Position numbers and translations under genes: made by a program. Under the pieces are notes generated by a model, which ran no database searches, was not told where the DNA came from, and worked only from the letters and a program-made list of their open reading frames with translations. Below, piece by piece: positions 1 to 9,211 of a stretch of DNA of 64,000 nucleotides. This DNA is from JAZDFC01 sp043808235 (GTDB lineage Bacteria; Bacteroidota; Ignavibacteria; Ignavibacteriales; Melioribacteraceae), in assembly GCA_043808235.1 (NCBI GenBank), contig JAZDFC010000098.1, positions 1 to 64,000 of the forward strand, given 5' to 3'. The number at the start of each line of letters is the position of its first letter. Within the stretch, counting starts at the first letter, position 1.

Positions 1-274
1 AGCTCTTGGCGATACAAAAAGCGCCCTTCAAAGTTATGAAAGCTCACTCAAGATTCGAGAAGACTTACGCAAACGAAATCCCGACTCAGCCGAATACGCA
101 AGGGATATTATTGTAAGCTATTATAAGTTAGCTGGGTATTATCATCAAATAAATGACCCGAAGGTAGAGGAAATTTTCACAAAGCTGATAGAAGCATTAA
201 CTTATATGAAAAATAAAAAAATGTTTATGGACCCGTCCCTTGTTAATTTATGCAAACAGCTTGGTATAGAATAA
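1..274 (+). CDS. TPR-repeat protein, C-terminal fragment (5' end outside window)
   Basis: An open frame enters from the left edge in frame 2 and ends at the TAA at 272-274, giving 90 residues. It contains the pattern SLKIREDLRKRNPDSAEYAR followed by SYYKLAGYY, which is typical of the TPR arrays at the C-terminus of STAND ATPases and TIR-TPR proteins. The next gene begins 30 bases later. The DUF4062-STAND-TPR gene at 3516-7334 is followed in the same way by a remnant of the same downstream gene (7360-7413), so this fragment may be the end of a second STAND-TPR paralogue. That identity is inference, because the N-terminal domains are not in the window. Confidence 0.75.
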   Translation, partial: ALGDTKSALQSYESSLKIREDLRKRNPDSAEYARDIIVSYYKLAGYYHQINDPKVEEIFTKLIEALTYMKNKKMFMDPSLVNLCKQLGIE

Positions 275-303
275 AAAAAAACAATTTTAAGAACGGAGTT
301 AAA

Positions 304-2862
304 ATGCCCATCAACAAAGAACAACACCAGAAAGATATTAAAAGGTTTATTGCAGAGCGCAAGCACTACGAAACCTTTGCAAAGACTTTGGAACAAATAT
401 TAAAAGCTGCGGCAAATATTTATGCCCCGCTTTCAATTGTGCAGGTGCGCGCAAAAAATGTTTCCAGCTTTGCGGAAAAGATAATCCGTAAGAATAAATA
501 CAAAGACCCGCTGCGGGATATTACCGACTTATGCGGCGCAAGGATAATTACACAAACACAGGAACAAATTATAAAAGTCTGCGACTTCATACGCGGCAAT
601 TTTTTAATTGATGAAGCCAACAGTCTGGATGTGGGCGAGCGGTTAAAGATACATGAGTTCGGCTACCGCTCTGTTCATTTTATTGTTACGCCGGTTAAAG
701 ATGAAATACTCGGCGTTAAGATACCGGAGGAACTTAAGGATAAAAAAGCGGAAATACAGGTAAGAACATTACTACAGCATACCTGGTCGGATGTACTGCA
801 CGACAGGCTTTATAAAACCGCTTTGAAAATACCGAAGGAGTGGGAACGAGAATCTGCACGGCTCGCCGCCCTGCTCGAAAATGCGGATGAAAATATTTCA
901 CGCATAACAACACTCACCGATTCATACACCGCAAATTTCGGTAACCGCATGACTGCCGATCAGTTGAAGAGTGAAATTGAAACACTGAATACAATTCTTG
1001 AAAATGAACCCGCAGAAACGAACAAACCCGCAATAGCTTTGAAGATAGCCCGGTTATCAAAATTTACAGGCGACCGAAAAACCATTATCGACCTGCTCAC
1101 GGATTACGCGGATATTCAATCAAAAGCGAATGCGGAAATAAAAGCCGAATTGGGTTATGCGTTATGCAAAGAGTACAAAAACAACCCGGCAAGTCCGCAG
1201 TTCAAAAAAGGAGAGAAATATTTAACCGGTGTCGCCGGTATAAAAGAACTCGAAGTTGACGCATCCAAATTGTCGTTGAAGAGCGACCCGGAAAGTTATT
1301 CTTCACGACTGCTGGCGCTGCAATACCTTGCCGAGACTTACGAAGGGAGTCAGCAAAACGAGAAGGTTCAAAAATTCTATAATCTTGCCTATCAAATGGA
1401 TTCTGAAAATCCGTATTTATTTGTTAAACTTCTTGAGAACAATGCCAACTTCTGCGAACACAAACTGCTGATCAAAGGCAATATTCTCAAAGCAATCGAA
1501 TTGTGCCGCGAGCATATTAAACTCGGCATCGAATCCATTAAAGCATATTTCACAATTGCGCGGTTCTATATTTTACTCGACGACTACTTCCCTGCCCTCG
1601 AAGCATATCTGAAAGCAATTGATTTGCTGATGTCGGCTCAGGTATGCTTCTGCAAGGAAATGATTGACGACGAAATCAAATCATTGTTAAGATTAATCAA
1701 TAAAGAAAAAGACAATACCGGCATCGAGTGCGCTGTAGCTATTCTGCATATCGCAATTGTGTTCTTGTACAAGGACAAAAAATCATTGAATTACCTGAGA
1801 AAAATTTCAGTTGTTCATGATTCTGTTCAAATGCCCGTTATAATCATTGCAGGCGGATCGGACAATATCGATTTGCTCTCTTCGCAAAAGTACGGCACAT
1901 TTTTGAATGAGGCTCTATTAAGGTACAGCGGGACAATCATCTCCGGAGGTACAACAAGCGGAATTCCCGGACTGATTGGTTTGGCGGTTGAAAGAGCGCG
2001 AAGAGCCGGCAATAAAAAGATCGGTCTGCTCGGTTACATTCCAAAGAAAAATATGAAAGGCATTAAGATAGACAGAACCTACAAAACCGTTATTACCGAC
2101 CGCGAAAACTTCTCGCCCTGGGAGCCGATCCGCATGTGGTGCGATATGATCTTAAGCGGAGTTAAACCGGAGGATATCACGGTTCTCGGTATCGACGGCG
2201 GTAAGATAGCTGCAATAGAATACCGAATTGCGCTTGCATTCGGCGCTAAACTTGGAATTGTAAAAGAGAGCGGACGCGCAGCAAATGAATTATTAAAAGA
2301 TATGGATTGGAGAGATCACAGTCATTTACTTCCACTTCCGAATGAAGCGGAGTCGATTTGGGCTTTTGCTAATTACACCCGAAAAGATACAACCTTCAGT
2401 AGTGAACAGCTTGAAGAGATGGCTAAGGTAATTCATAATAACTATGTTCAAGGACAACCCCAAAAGGTAGAGCTTGCTGAGAATATAAAACCATGGGATG
2501 AGCTGAGATCAGATTTCAAAAACTCAAACATTAACCAGGCCCAGTTTATGAGCGAAGTTCTTTACCTCAACGGTTTTGGAATACGTAAAATTGTTGACGA
2601 CGGAAAAGCAGTGAGGGAATTCAGGAAAGATGAACTGCTGAAAATGTCAAAGATGGAACACGGCAGATTCGTTGCTGAAAGACTTTTACAGGGCTGGCAA
2701 TATGGTCCGGTAAAGGATACCGTTAATAAAATCAGTCCGTATCTTGTTGCCTGGGACGAAGTGCCTGCGCATATTCAGCAGTATGATGTTGACAATATAA
2801 TTCACTATCCCGATTTATTAAAAACAGCCGGGCTTGAGATTTACCGGATTGAAAACAAATAG
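304..2862 (+). CDS. RelA/SpoT synthetase-TPR-SLOG(TRPM-type)-RyR multidomain protein
   Basis: Predicted 852-residue cytosolic protein with four parts. Residues about 40-190 form a RelA/SpoT nucleotidyltransferase domain: VRAKNVSSFAEKIIRK, DLCGARI, GYRSVHF and AEIQVRT...HTW match the (p)ppGpp or small-alarmone-synthetase core and look intact. Residues about 245-500 are helical TPR-like repeats. Residues about 510-690 resemble a SLOG/LSDAT domain of the TRPM type (IIIAGGSDN, ISGGTTSGIPGLIG), a Rossmann-like nucleotide-ligand sensor. Residues about 775-850 are a RyR domain (KMEHGRFVAERLLQGWQYGP, then SPYLVAWDEVP). The start at 304 is chosen because CGGAG lies five bases upstream; an in-frame ATG at 250 would overlap the previous gene and has no such site. 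By family knowledge, SLOG and RyR domains are predicted sensors in nucleotide-based conflict systems. The enzymatic product (ppGpp-like, or transfer to tRNA as in toxic synthetases) cannot be told from sequence. Confidence 0.85.
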   Translation: MPINKEQHQKDIKRFIAERKHYETFAKTLEQILKAAANIYAPLSIVQVRAKNVSSFAEKIIRKNKYKDPLRDITDLCGARIITQTQEQIIKVCDFIRGNFLIDEANSLDVGERLKIHEFGYRSVHFIVTPVKDEILGVKIPEELKDKKAEIQVRTLLQHTWSDVLHDRLYKTALKIPKEWERESARLAALLENADENISRITTLTDSYTANFGNRMTADQLKSEIETLNTILENEPAETNKPAIALKIARLSKFTGDRKTIIDLLTDYADIQSKANAEIKAELGYALCKEYKNNPASPQFKKGEKYLTGVAGIKELEVDASKLSLKSDPESYSSRLLALQYLAETYEGSQQNEKVQKFYNLAYQMDSENPYLFVKLLENNANFCEHKLLIKGNILKAIELCREHIKLGIESIKAYFTIARFYILLDDYFPALEAYLKAIDLLMSAQVCFCKEMIDDEIKSLLRLINKEKDNTGIECAVAILHIAIVFLYKDKKSLNYLRKISVVHDSVQMPVIIIAGGSDNIDLLSSQKYGTFLNEALLRYSGTIISGGTTSGIPGLIGLAVERARRAGNKKIGLLGYIPKKNMKGIKIDRTYKTVITDRENFSPWEPIRMWCDMILSGVKPEDITVLGIDGGKIAAIEYRIALAFGAKLGIVKESGRAANELLKDMDWRDHSHLLPLPNEAESIWAFANYTRKDTTFSSEQLEEMAKVIHNNYVQGQPQKVELAENIKPWDELRSDFKNSNINQAQFMSEVLYLNGFGIRKIVDDGKAVREFRKDELLKMSKMEHGRFVAERLLQGWQYGPVKDTVNKISPYLVAWDEVPAHIQQYDVDNIIHYPDLLKTAGLEIYRIENK

Positions 2863-2876
2863 GAAGTTTATTGAAA

Positions 2877-3302
2877 ATGAAAAATGAAAATAATCCCCGC
2901 TTTCCCCTGCCCGGAGTGAGAGCGATAATACAAAATGAGAAAGGTGAAATACTGCTTTTAAAACGGGCTGCCGGAGATAATTTCGGAGGTATGTGGTGCC
3001 TGCCCGGCGGTAAAGTTGATTACGGTTTAACGGTAGAATCAGCGATAATAACCGAGATAAAGGAAGAAACCAATCTCGACTGCACCGAAGTAAAATTTCT
3101 TTTTTACATGGACGGATTGCCGGTTGAAGAATACTATGCGCATTACATAATTTTTTATTTCGAGTGCAAAGTAACAGGCGAAATAAAACTGAATGAAGAA
3201 TCGGATGAGTATAGATGGGTAAGAATAGAAGATATTGATAAGTATGAAATTGCGCTTAGCAATGAGAAAGGGATAAGGAGATATTTGCAGGATTCTAAAT
3301 GA
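2877..3302 (+). CDS. Nudix hydrolase
   Basis: A 141-residue single-domain Nudix protein. GMWCLPGGKVDYG is followed by the helix TEIKEETNL, which keeps the metal-binding glutamates of the Nudix box. The box is not canonical: the first conserved Glu (usually GE after the turn) is Leu and the Arg of RE is Thr. Nudix enzymes cleave nucleoside diphosphates linked to another moiety, such as NTPs, ADP-ribose or alarmones. The ATG at 2877 sits nine bases after AGGAAG; an upstream TTG at 2871 would leave too short a spacing. It starts 14 bases after the RelA/SpoT-SLOG-RyR gene, so the two are probably co-transcribed. That makes clearance or processing of the neighbour's nucleotide product an attractive but unproved role. 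Confidence 0.88.
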   Translation: MKNENNPRFPLPGVRAIIQNEKGEILLLKRAAGDNFGGMWCLPGGKVDYGLTVESAIITEIKEETNLDCTEVKFLFYMDGLPVEEYYAHYIIFYFECKVTGEIKLNEESDEYRWVRIEDIDKYEIALSNEKGIRRYLQDSK

Positions 3303-3310
3303 ATGGTTAT

Positions 3311-3477
3311 TGCCACATGCCTAAAGCGTGTTGCAGAAATCAATATTTTTTTTGAATAGCCACGAGCTTTAGCTCGTGGATTGTGGAAGAATAAATTTTT
3401 GGCTTTAGCCACATTTTTTCTTTGGGCTGAAGCCCGTTCGTTTCTTTTTTCATAATCCCCCGACATGAATATCGGGG
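3311..3477. repeat. Cluster of REP-like palindromes
   Basis: The spacer between the Nudix and DUF4062 genes holds four inverted repeats: an imperfect one at 3311-3335, CCACGAGCTTTAGCTCGTGG at 3360-3379, GGCTTTAGCC/GGGCTGAAGCCC at 3401-3435, and CCCCGACATGAATATCGGGG at 3458-3477. Almost the same elements recur in the same order at 22865-23346. They resemble the REP-like extragenic palindromes mobilised by RAYT (Y1) transposases, and they could also act as terminators or mRNA stabilisers. No transposase gene is in the window. Confidence 0.75.
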
Positions 3478-3515
3478 CAATTAAAAGAAGAACAGATTAT
3501 AATTACTGAGGTTTT

Positions 3516-6500
3516 ATGGCAACTTCCAACATCTGGCAAACATACTCTGTTTTCATCAGCAGCACATTTGCTGATATGCAGATAGAACGGGATTACTTAA
3601 AGAATGAAATCTTCCCGCGTATTGATATTGAACTGCGCGAGCGAAGAATCAAATTAGATGTCGTCGATTTGCGCTGGGGAGTGGATACAACTTCCTTACA
3701 GCAGGAAGATGAAAGAGAAGCAACAGTATTAAAAGTTTGCTTAAACGAAATTAAACAAAGTAAACCGTTTTTTATCGGGCTGCTTGGCGACCGTTACGGT
3801 TGGGTGCCAAAAGAAGAACGGATGAGAAAGGCAATAGAAGAAAATGGCGCTGATATTAAGCCGGACGGTAAAAGTGTAACCGCACTTGAAATTGAGTTCG
3901 GTGTACTTGCAAGCAAGGAACAGTTGAAGCGAAGCTTCTTCTATTTCCGTAAACCGTTTGATTACACAAAACTGCCGGAAGAAAAAAGAGGAATGTTTTG
4001 CGATGAATACAATAATGAATTAACCCCGGCGGAAAAAGCCGAACGGAAAACCGCGCTTTATAAGTTGAAGACAGATATCAGAGCGCATTTTAAAAATGCA
4101 GGTACACCGGATAAAGTAAAAGAATACTCAATTGACTGGGGAAAAAGTACAAAGGAGAACGTAGGGCTTATAGAATGGGGCGAAGAAGTATTTAAAGATA
4201 TTTTGAAAGATGCCGCTCAATACGCAAAAGATATCTGGGATAAAGTACCCAAAACCTGGGAAGAACGCGAGCATTCTTTGCTCGGTGAATTTGTTAACGA
4301 CCATATTTTCGGATTCTGCGGAAGAACTGAATTATTAAGCGAACTAAAACAACATCTACTTTCCGGCAGTTCAAAAAATTGGGGACTTGTACTAACCGGA
4401 GAAAGCGGCTCAGGTAAGAGTTCTGTCTTTGCAAAAATTTACGATGACCTTGTTGAAAAAAAGGGTGACTATTTTATCCTCGCTCATTCCGCAGGCATTT
4501 CGCCACGTTCAAAAAATGTTGCCGACTTACTGCAAATATGGATTAGGCAGTTGTGGAATTTTCTTGAATACCAAGGAGACCCGCTCGAAGAATTTGAACA
4601 GAAGGAGACTTCCCAGTTTGATAAGTTGGGGTTTGGCGAGCAAGAAAAACCAAAACTTAAAATTGACGAACTGCAAAACAAATTTACCGGACTGCTTTTT
4701 CAAGCATCTGAGAAAAAACGCGTGATAATTTTAATTGATGCTCTTGACAGATTCGAACCGACCGCGCGCGCTGAATATATGTCCTGGTTCCCAACGATTG
4801 TTCCGCAGAACTTACGTATGCTATGCACTGCAATTACCGGAACAGAAAAAAATGCTGTTGAATACCACAAAGGATTGACTGTAAAGAGCATTGACAACTT
4901 CTCACCGGAAGAAGCGAATGATATGCTTGATACTCTTTGCAGTTTAGGGCATAAGAAATTATTCGGGAAAGTTACCGAAACAATACTTGCAAAGAAGCGA
5001 GGTGATAATACTTACGCTTCCTCAAGCCCGTTGTGGTTAAGTCTTGCAGTGAATATAATGATGGCGCTTGACAAAGACGACTTTGAAAAGATGAGCAAAG
5101 TTGAAGGCAGAGCCGATGCCGGAATGGAAAGTTATATGGCTAAAATGATAGAAAAATTCCCGCCATTGCCGGGCGATTTATTTATTAATCTTATAAACAA
5201 AGCCTGTATTCTTTTTGGCGAGGACTTTACAAACGCAGTTTTTAATTTAATTGCTATTAGCCGCAACGGCTTGCGCGAAAAAGACCTTGAAAAATTAGCG
5301 CCATATTGGGAACCGCTGCAGTATGCGGCATTGCGCCGTTGGTTTAGAGCGCACTTAATAAAACAAAGCGAAGAACTGCAATGGAACCTTGCGCACTCCA
5401 TTTTACGGAATACGCTGATTGATAAAATTGAGAAGGACAATTATAAAAAGCTGAATGATGCTATTGCAGCCCACTTGTTACAGCAGCCAAATACCGATGC
5501 ATTACATATCTCCGAAACGATGTACCATTTGATGGAAGCGGATAACAAGCAGAGTGCGGCTGAATATTACGGCTCTGAACTGAGTGAAGAAGAAGTTGCC
5601 GGCGCTACAAAAGTATTGGTCGAGGCAATTATAATAAATAAGGATAAAAAACCCAACCCATACCTTGAGCGGACTACGGAAGTATTTACCAAACCGGTTT
5701 TAGATTATACAATACAAAGAAAAGTCGGTGAGAGGATTCAATTTCCTTTATATGAATCTCTTGAAAAGGAGGGAAATATTGAGGAAAGGACTATTCTTTT
5801 ACAAATGATTCTACCTATCCAAAAAAAGTTTTATGATGATAATCCGGGTGAATTATGGCGAACCTATGACCTTGCTATTTCGTATTCTAAACTTGGCGAA
5901 TTGTTTAAAACTATGGGGCAGCTTGATAAAGCACTCGACTTCTTTGAAAAAGTAACTTTTTTATTTGAAGAACTCTATAAAACAAACCCGAACAAGGGAG
6001 AACTTAAAAACGGTCTTGCTATTTCGTATGGAAACCTTGGCGATTTGTTTAAAACTATGGGGCAGCTTGATAAAGCTCTCGACTTCTTTGAAAAACGCAG
6101 TAAGCTAGGTGAAGAACTCGATAAAGCAAACCCGAACAATGAATCACTTAAAAACGGTCTTGCTATTTCGTATCATCGAATAGGAAGTGCAAACCAATCC
6201 CTTGGTAAATTAAAAGATGCGCTAAATTTCTTTGAAGAATATAGACAATTGATGGAAGAGGTTTTTAAAAATAATCCAAACTCTGAAAAAGCAAAAAATG
6301 ATTTAGCTATATCATATACGTGTCTTGGCGATTTGTTTAAAACTATGGGGCAACTTGATAAAGCTCTCGACTTCTTTGAAAAACGTAGTAAACTCGGTGA
6401 AGAACTCTATAATACAAACCCGAAGAATGAATTGCTTAAAAACGGTCTTGCTATTTCGTATATGAAACTTGGAGAAGTGTTTCAAACAATGGGGCAGCTT

Positions 6501-7334
6501 GATAAAACTCTCGACTTCTTTGAAAAATACAGACAATTCAATGAAGAATTCTATAAAGCAAACTCGACGAATGAATTGCATAAAAATAGTCTTGCTATTT
6601 CGTATGTGAAACTTGGAGAGGTGTTTCAAACAATGGGGCAGCTTGATAAAGCTCTCGACTTCTTTGAAAAATACAGACAATTCAATGAAGAACTCTATAA
6701 AGCGAACCCGAAGAATATTTATTTGTTTGAGGGACTTGGAATATCATATTACAAACTGGGAGTTATTTATATTTTTTTGAATAGAAAGAATGAGGCAAAA
6801 GAGTTCTTATTAAAGTATAGAGATATTTATCAATATTTATTTACAAATACCAAAATACCTAAATACTCGCAGGGATTGAATTATTTAAAAAACAAATATG
6901 GAATTGGAGCAGATACAGTTTTTACCGATGAAGAAATAGATTTAGAGCAAGAAGACATTGAATATACTCCACCATCAAACACTTACTCATTTCAACAACC
7001 CCCCAAACCACCGGAAGAAATTAACTTGCAAGAATTGCGTGAGTTAGCCGAAAAGAGTTTTAACAAAGGCAACTGGGAAGCCGCAGAGACACTTTACCGC
7101 AAATTGGAAATCCAAGGAGAACCTTTCGAGAATGTAGCTCCAAAATTATTCGCATGTATTTTAAACAAACGCACAAAACCAATGGACGAAGATATACCGA
7201 AACTAAATGAAATTCTCAATAAATTGGAGAGCCTTGGAAAGAAAGAATTGGCGGGCGATTTACGCAAACAATTCGTAGAAATGATGACGCCTCCAAAGAA
7301 TGAGAAAAAAGGCTGGAAGTTTTGGGGAAACTAA
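3516..7334 (+). CDS. DUF4062-STAND ATPase with TPR array
   Basis: A 1272-residue protein. Residues 1-110 match DUF4062, a TIR-like flavodoxin fold (VFISSTFADMQIERDYL, VVDLRWGV, FIGLLGDRYGWVP). A STAND/AAA NTPase follows, with Walker A GESGSGKS near residue 297 and Walker B VIILIDALDRFE near 407; the layout recalls NPHP3- and TEP1-like STAND proteins. Residues about 785-1120 are seven 48-residue TPR-like repeats (LAISYxxLG...MGQLDKALDFFEK). A C-terminal helical segment near 1165-1255 ends the protein. STAND proteins of this design are usually signal-activated switches that oligomerise, with the repeats recognising a ligand and the N-terminal domain acting as effector or adaptor. The start is supported by GAGG about seven bases upstream. 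The target and output are unknown. Confidence 0.85.
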   Translation: MATSNIWQTYSVFISSTFADMQIERDYLKNEIFPRIDIELRERRIKLDVVDLRWGVDTTSLQQEDEREATVLKVCLNEIKQSKPFFIGLLGDRYGWVPKEERMRKAIEENGADIKPDGKSVTALEIEFGVLASKEQLKRSFFYFRKPFDYTKLPEEKRGMFCDEYNNELTPAEKAERKTALYKLKTDIRAHFKNAGTPDKVKEYSIDWGKSTKENVGLIEWGEEVFKDILKDAAQYAKDIWDKVPKTWEEREHSLLGEFVNDHIFGFCGRTELLSELKQHLLSGSSKNWGLVLTGESGSGKSSVFAKIYDDLVEKKGDYFILAHSAGISPRSKNVADLLQIWIRQLWNFLEYQGDPLEEFEQKETSQFDKLGFGEQEKPKLKIDELQNKFTGLLFQASEKKRVIILIDALDRFEPTARAEYMSWFPTIVPQNLRMLCTAITGTEKNAVEYHKGLTVKSIDNFSPEEANDMLDTLCSLGHKKLFGKVTETILAKKRGDNTYASSSPLWLSLAVNIMMALDKDDFEKMSKVEGRADAGMESYMAKMIEKFPPLPGDLFINLINKACILFGEDFTNAVFNLIAISRNGLREKDLEKLAPYWEPLQYAALRRWFRAHLIKQSEELQWNLAHSILRNTLIDKIEKDNYKKLNDAIAAHLLQQPNTDALHISETMYHLMEADNKQSAAEYYGSELSEEEVAGATKVLVEAIIINKDKKPNPYLERTTEVFTKPVLDYTIQRKVGERIQFPLYESLEKEGNIEERTILLQMILPIQKKFYDDNPGELWRTYDLAISYSKLGELFKTMGQLDKALDFFEKVTFLFEELYKTNPNKGELKNGLAISYGNLGDLFKTMGQLDKALDFFEKRSKLGEELDKANPNNESLKNGLAISYHRIGSANQSLGKLKDALNFFEEYRQLMEEVFKNNPNSEKAKNDLAISYTCLGDLFKTMGQLDKALDFFEKRSKLGEELYNTNPKNELLKNGLAISYMKLGEVFQTMGQLDKTLDFFEKYRQFNEEFYKANSTNELHKNSLAISYVKLGEVFQTMGQLDKALDFFEKYRQFNEELYKANPKNIYLFEGLGISYYKLGVIYIFLNRKNEAKEFLLKYRDIYQYLFTNTKIPKYSQGLNYLKNKYGIGADTVFTDEEIDLEQEDIEYTPPSNTYSFQQPPKPPEEINLQELRELAEKSFNKGNWEAAETLYRKLEIQGEPFENVAPKLFACILNKRTKPMDEDIPKLNEILNKLESLGKKELAGDLRKQFVEMMTPPKNEKKGWKFWGN
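5871..6878 (+). repeat. Seven in-frame 144-bp tandem repeats encoding TPR units
   Basis: The leucine codon that opens LAISY recurs at 5871, 6015, 6159, 6303, 6447, 6591 and 6735, exactly 144 bases apart. Stretches such as the codons for MGQLDKALDFFEK are almost identical at DNA level between copies, while the third and last copies are more diverged. This indicates recent expansion or ongoing gene conversion inside the DUF4062-STAND gene. Confidence 0.9.
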
Positions 7335-7359
7335 AAAAAAGAAAATAAATGGAGTAACC

Positions 7360-7413
7360 ATGTCCATAAACAAAGAGCAACACCAAAAAGATATTATATT
7401 TCAACATTATTAA
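7360..7413 (+). pseudogene. Remnant start of a second RelA/SpoT-SLOG-RyR gene
   Basis: The reading frame MSINKEQHQKDIIFQHY is followed by a stop. Its first twelve codons match the start of the 304-2862 gene (MPINKEQHQKDI) with only a few base changes. The leader is also related (A-rich tract then GGAGT before the ATG). After the twelfth codon similarity ends abruptly. The simplest reading is that a paralogue of the synthetase gene once followed the DUF4062-STAND gene and was deleted, leaving only its 5' end. Confidence 0.8.
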
Positions 7414-7462
7414 GAGTAATTTTGTTAAAAGAAAACTGTGAAATGATCTGAAAGGAGATAAT

Positions 7463-9037
7463 ATGAAACTTGAACTTAGTAACCAGAGTGATGTTATCCA
7501 ACTTAAGAAAAGAGATAAAAATATTCTTCAGGTTCTGCTTCCCGAATTCATACTTCAGAAACAGAACGACAGGCTTCTTTTAGAAGTTAACGTCACGAGG
7601 GATCTATATTCAATATCCAGCCAGGATGGGAAGCGACAATTCTTCAATGCATTAGGTAAAACTGGAGAATTGTACAGGAGAATAATTAAAAAGCAATTAA
7701 ATGATTTCAAATTCAACCAAAATCAACTTGCATATAAATTCGATTGCTCTTCTTCACCATTTCGTTATGCAAATGGCGGTGTCCTACCTGTCATTAGGCT
7801 CGACTCGATAGATTACTTCTGTCTTTTCTACAGAGATATTTTTCCAATTGGCTGGAACATAGCTAACGGAAGCTCAGATAATTTTGAAGAATTACTAGAC
7901 CCGGAACGAATTGTGTTTAGGGAATTTAGCGAAGAGCTGCTTATTTCGGACAATGAAAACAAACTATTATATGTGTATGAACCAAATCAGGAGGATGCTT
8001 CATACGGGTTCCAGGAGGAAGCATGGGAAGTATGGAAGAAATATTTCCCGACCAGGAAATTCAATGACTACGAAAAATTAGCTCTTCCAGTCAAATGGAT
8101 AGAAGGACCTGATAGTGTTTCTGCTAATGTTGGGAACAAAAATCTTTTGACACATGGGTATTTTCTAAATATCAATCCGGAAGACAACGGAATTGAAGTC
8201 GATAAAATTGCACTAATCTCTCTGAAGGATAGTATCAGCATATTCGATGGCGAGGTATCGGACAATAAATTGTGTGGCAGAATAGTTGGTTTATTTGAGG
8301 TTTCTGAATTAAGAAAAAGTCTGGTTCGCGGGAGATTAACAAAAACAGACTTTAAACCGCATAGATTTTTCTTCAATGGTGAAGAATTCCGCAGTCCATT
8401 GATTGATATAATTAATAATGATTACTTGCGGGCTTTAGGCGATTTCAGAACAAAGGAACATATACTCAATTATAAAAAGGAGAAAAGTAAGTTCGACCTT
8501 TGCCCGGTCACACGCAATATCATTCAGCGTTTCTTTGAATGGGAAACTAATGAAAGGGAACAATCGAGTTTGGTATCCGCAGAAAATCGAAAGGTATATA
8601 TTCAGAACGCCAAGAAGTGCCAAATCTTTATAACATTCAGATCAGCTGACGCAAAAATAGCAATCAATTTGCATCAGTACTTAACTAACCATCAATACAA
8701 TACTTTTTGCAGTTCTGTTGATCTGTCAAACCTTGGCGAAAGTGATTATGGGAGAGTTATTGACGAAGCATTGGAATCAGCAACATGCCTTGTTGTTGTC
8801 GGTACTCAAAAGGAGAATTTCGATTCCGGTTGGGTGAGCTACGAATGGCGAAGCTTTATGAATGAAATCCGTTCCGGGCGAAAACCAAAAGGAAGGGTTT
8901 TCACATTCGTTGGAGGTATGAACATAAGTGAACTTCCGTTTGGTCTTCGGTCTATGGAGAGTATACAGTTCTCGCTAGCTAAACCAAATGATGCCTTCGA
9001 AAAACTTTACCAGTTCATTAAATCGGCACTTAAATAA
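7463..9037 (+). CDS. Nudix-like domain fused to C-terminal TIR domain
   Basis: A 524-residue protein with a strong AAAGGAG site ahead of its ATG. The N-terminal part, about residues 100-300, looks like a divergent Nudix hydrolase: YFCLFYRDIFPIGWNIANG is followed by FREFSEELLI, which fits the catalytic helix RE-x-x-EE, although the spacing between the glycine loop and this helix is about three residues longer than the classical box. Residues about 388-520 form a TIR domain (CQIFITFRSADAKIAINLHQYL, then GWVSYEWRSF with the likely catalytic Glu). TIR domains cleave NAD+ or make cyclic ADP-ribose isomers, and Nudix enzymes act on ADP-ribose-type molecules, so the fusion may make and process the same metabolite. 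This is inference; the Nudix call is less sure than the TIR call. Confidence 0.72.
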   Translation: MKLELSNQSDVIQLKKRDKNILQVLLPEFILQKQNDRLLLEVNVTRDLYSISSQDGKRQFFNALGKTGELYRRIIKKQLNDFKFNQNQLAYKFDCSSSPFRYANGGVLPVIRLDSIDYFCLFYRDIFPIGWNIANGSSDNFEELLDPERIVFREFSEELLISDNENKLLYVYEPNQEDASYGFQEEAWEVWKKYFPTRKFNDYEKLALPVKWIEGPDSVSANVGNKNLLTHGYFLNINPEDNGIEVDKIALISLKDSISIFDGEVSDNKLCGRIVGLFEVSELRKSLVRGRLTKTDFKPHRFFFNGEEFRSPLIDIINNDYLRALGDFRTKEHILNYKKEKSKFDLCPVTRNIIQRFFEWETNEREQSSLVSAENRKVYIQNAKKCQIFITFRSADAKIAINLHQYLTNHQYNTFCSSVDLSNLGESDYGRVIDEALESATCLVVVGTQKENFDSGWVSYEWRSFMNEIRSGRKPKGRVFTFVGGMNISELPFGLRSMESIQFSLAKPNDAFEKLYQFIKSALK

Positions 9038-9211
9038 ATATGGTGATAAAATTGAAAAAATTTATATCAGTTTTGTTAATCATGGAGTTCAAATGCGTAA
9101 AAATATGTTAAGGTTATCTTGAATTGAACGGGATAGTGTCTAACCTATTCCCACTCTTTCAATAAATTTTGAATTGTATATTTTAAAAATTACAAATAAA
9201 CAGAGGCAGTT

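Noticed and set aside
250..303. Longer start for the RelA/SpoT protein
   Set aside because: It would overlap the previous gene by 25 bases and lacks a ribosome site, while 304 has CGGAG at a proper distance and matches the duplicated start at 7360.
6312..6680. Antisense frame opposite the TPR repeats
   Set aside because: It arises from the 144-base periodicity of the sense gene and has no independent support.
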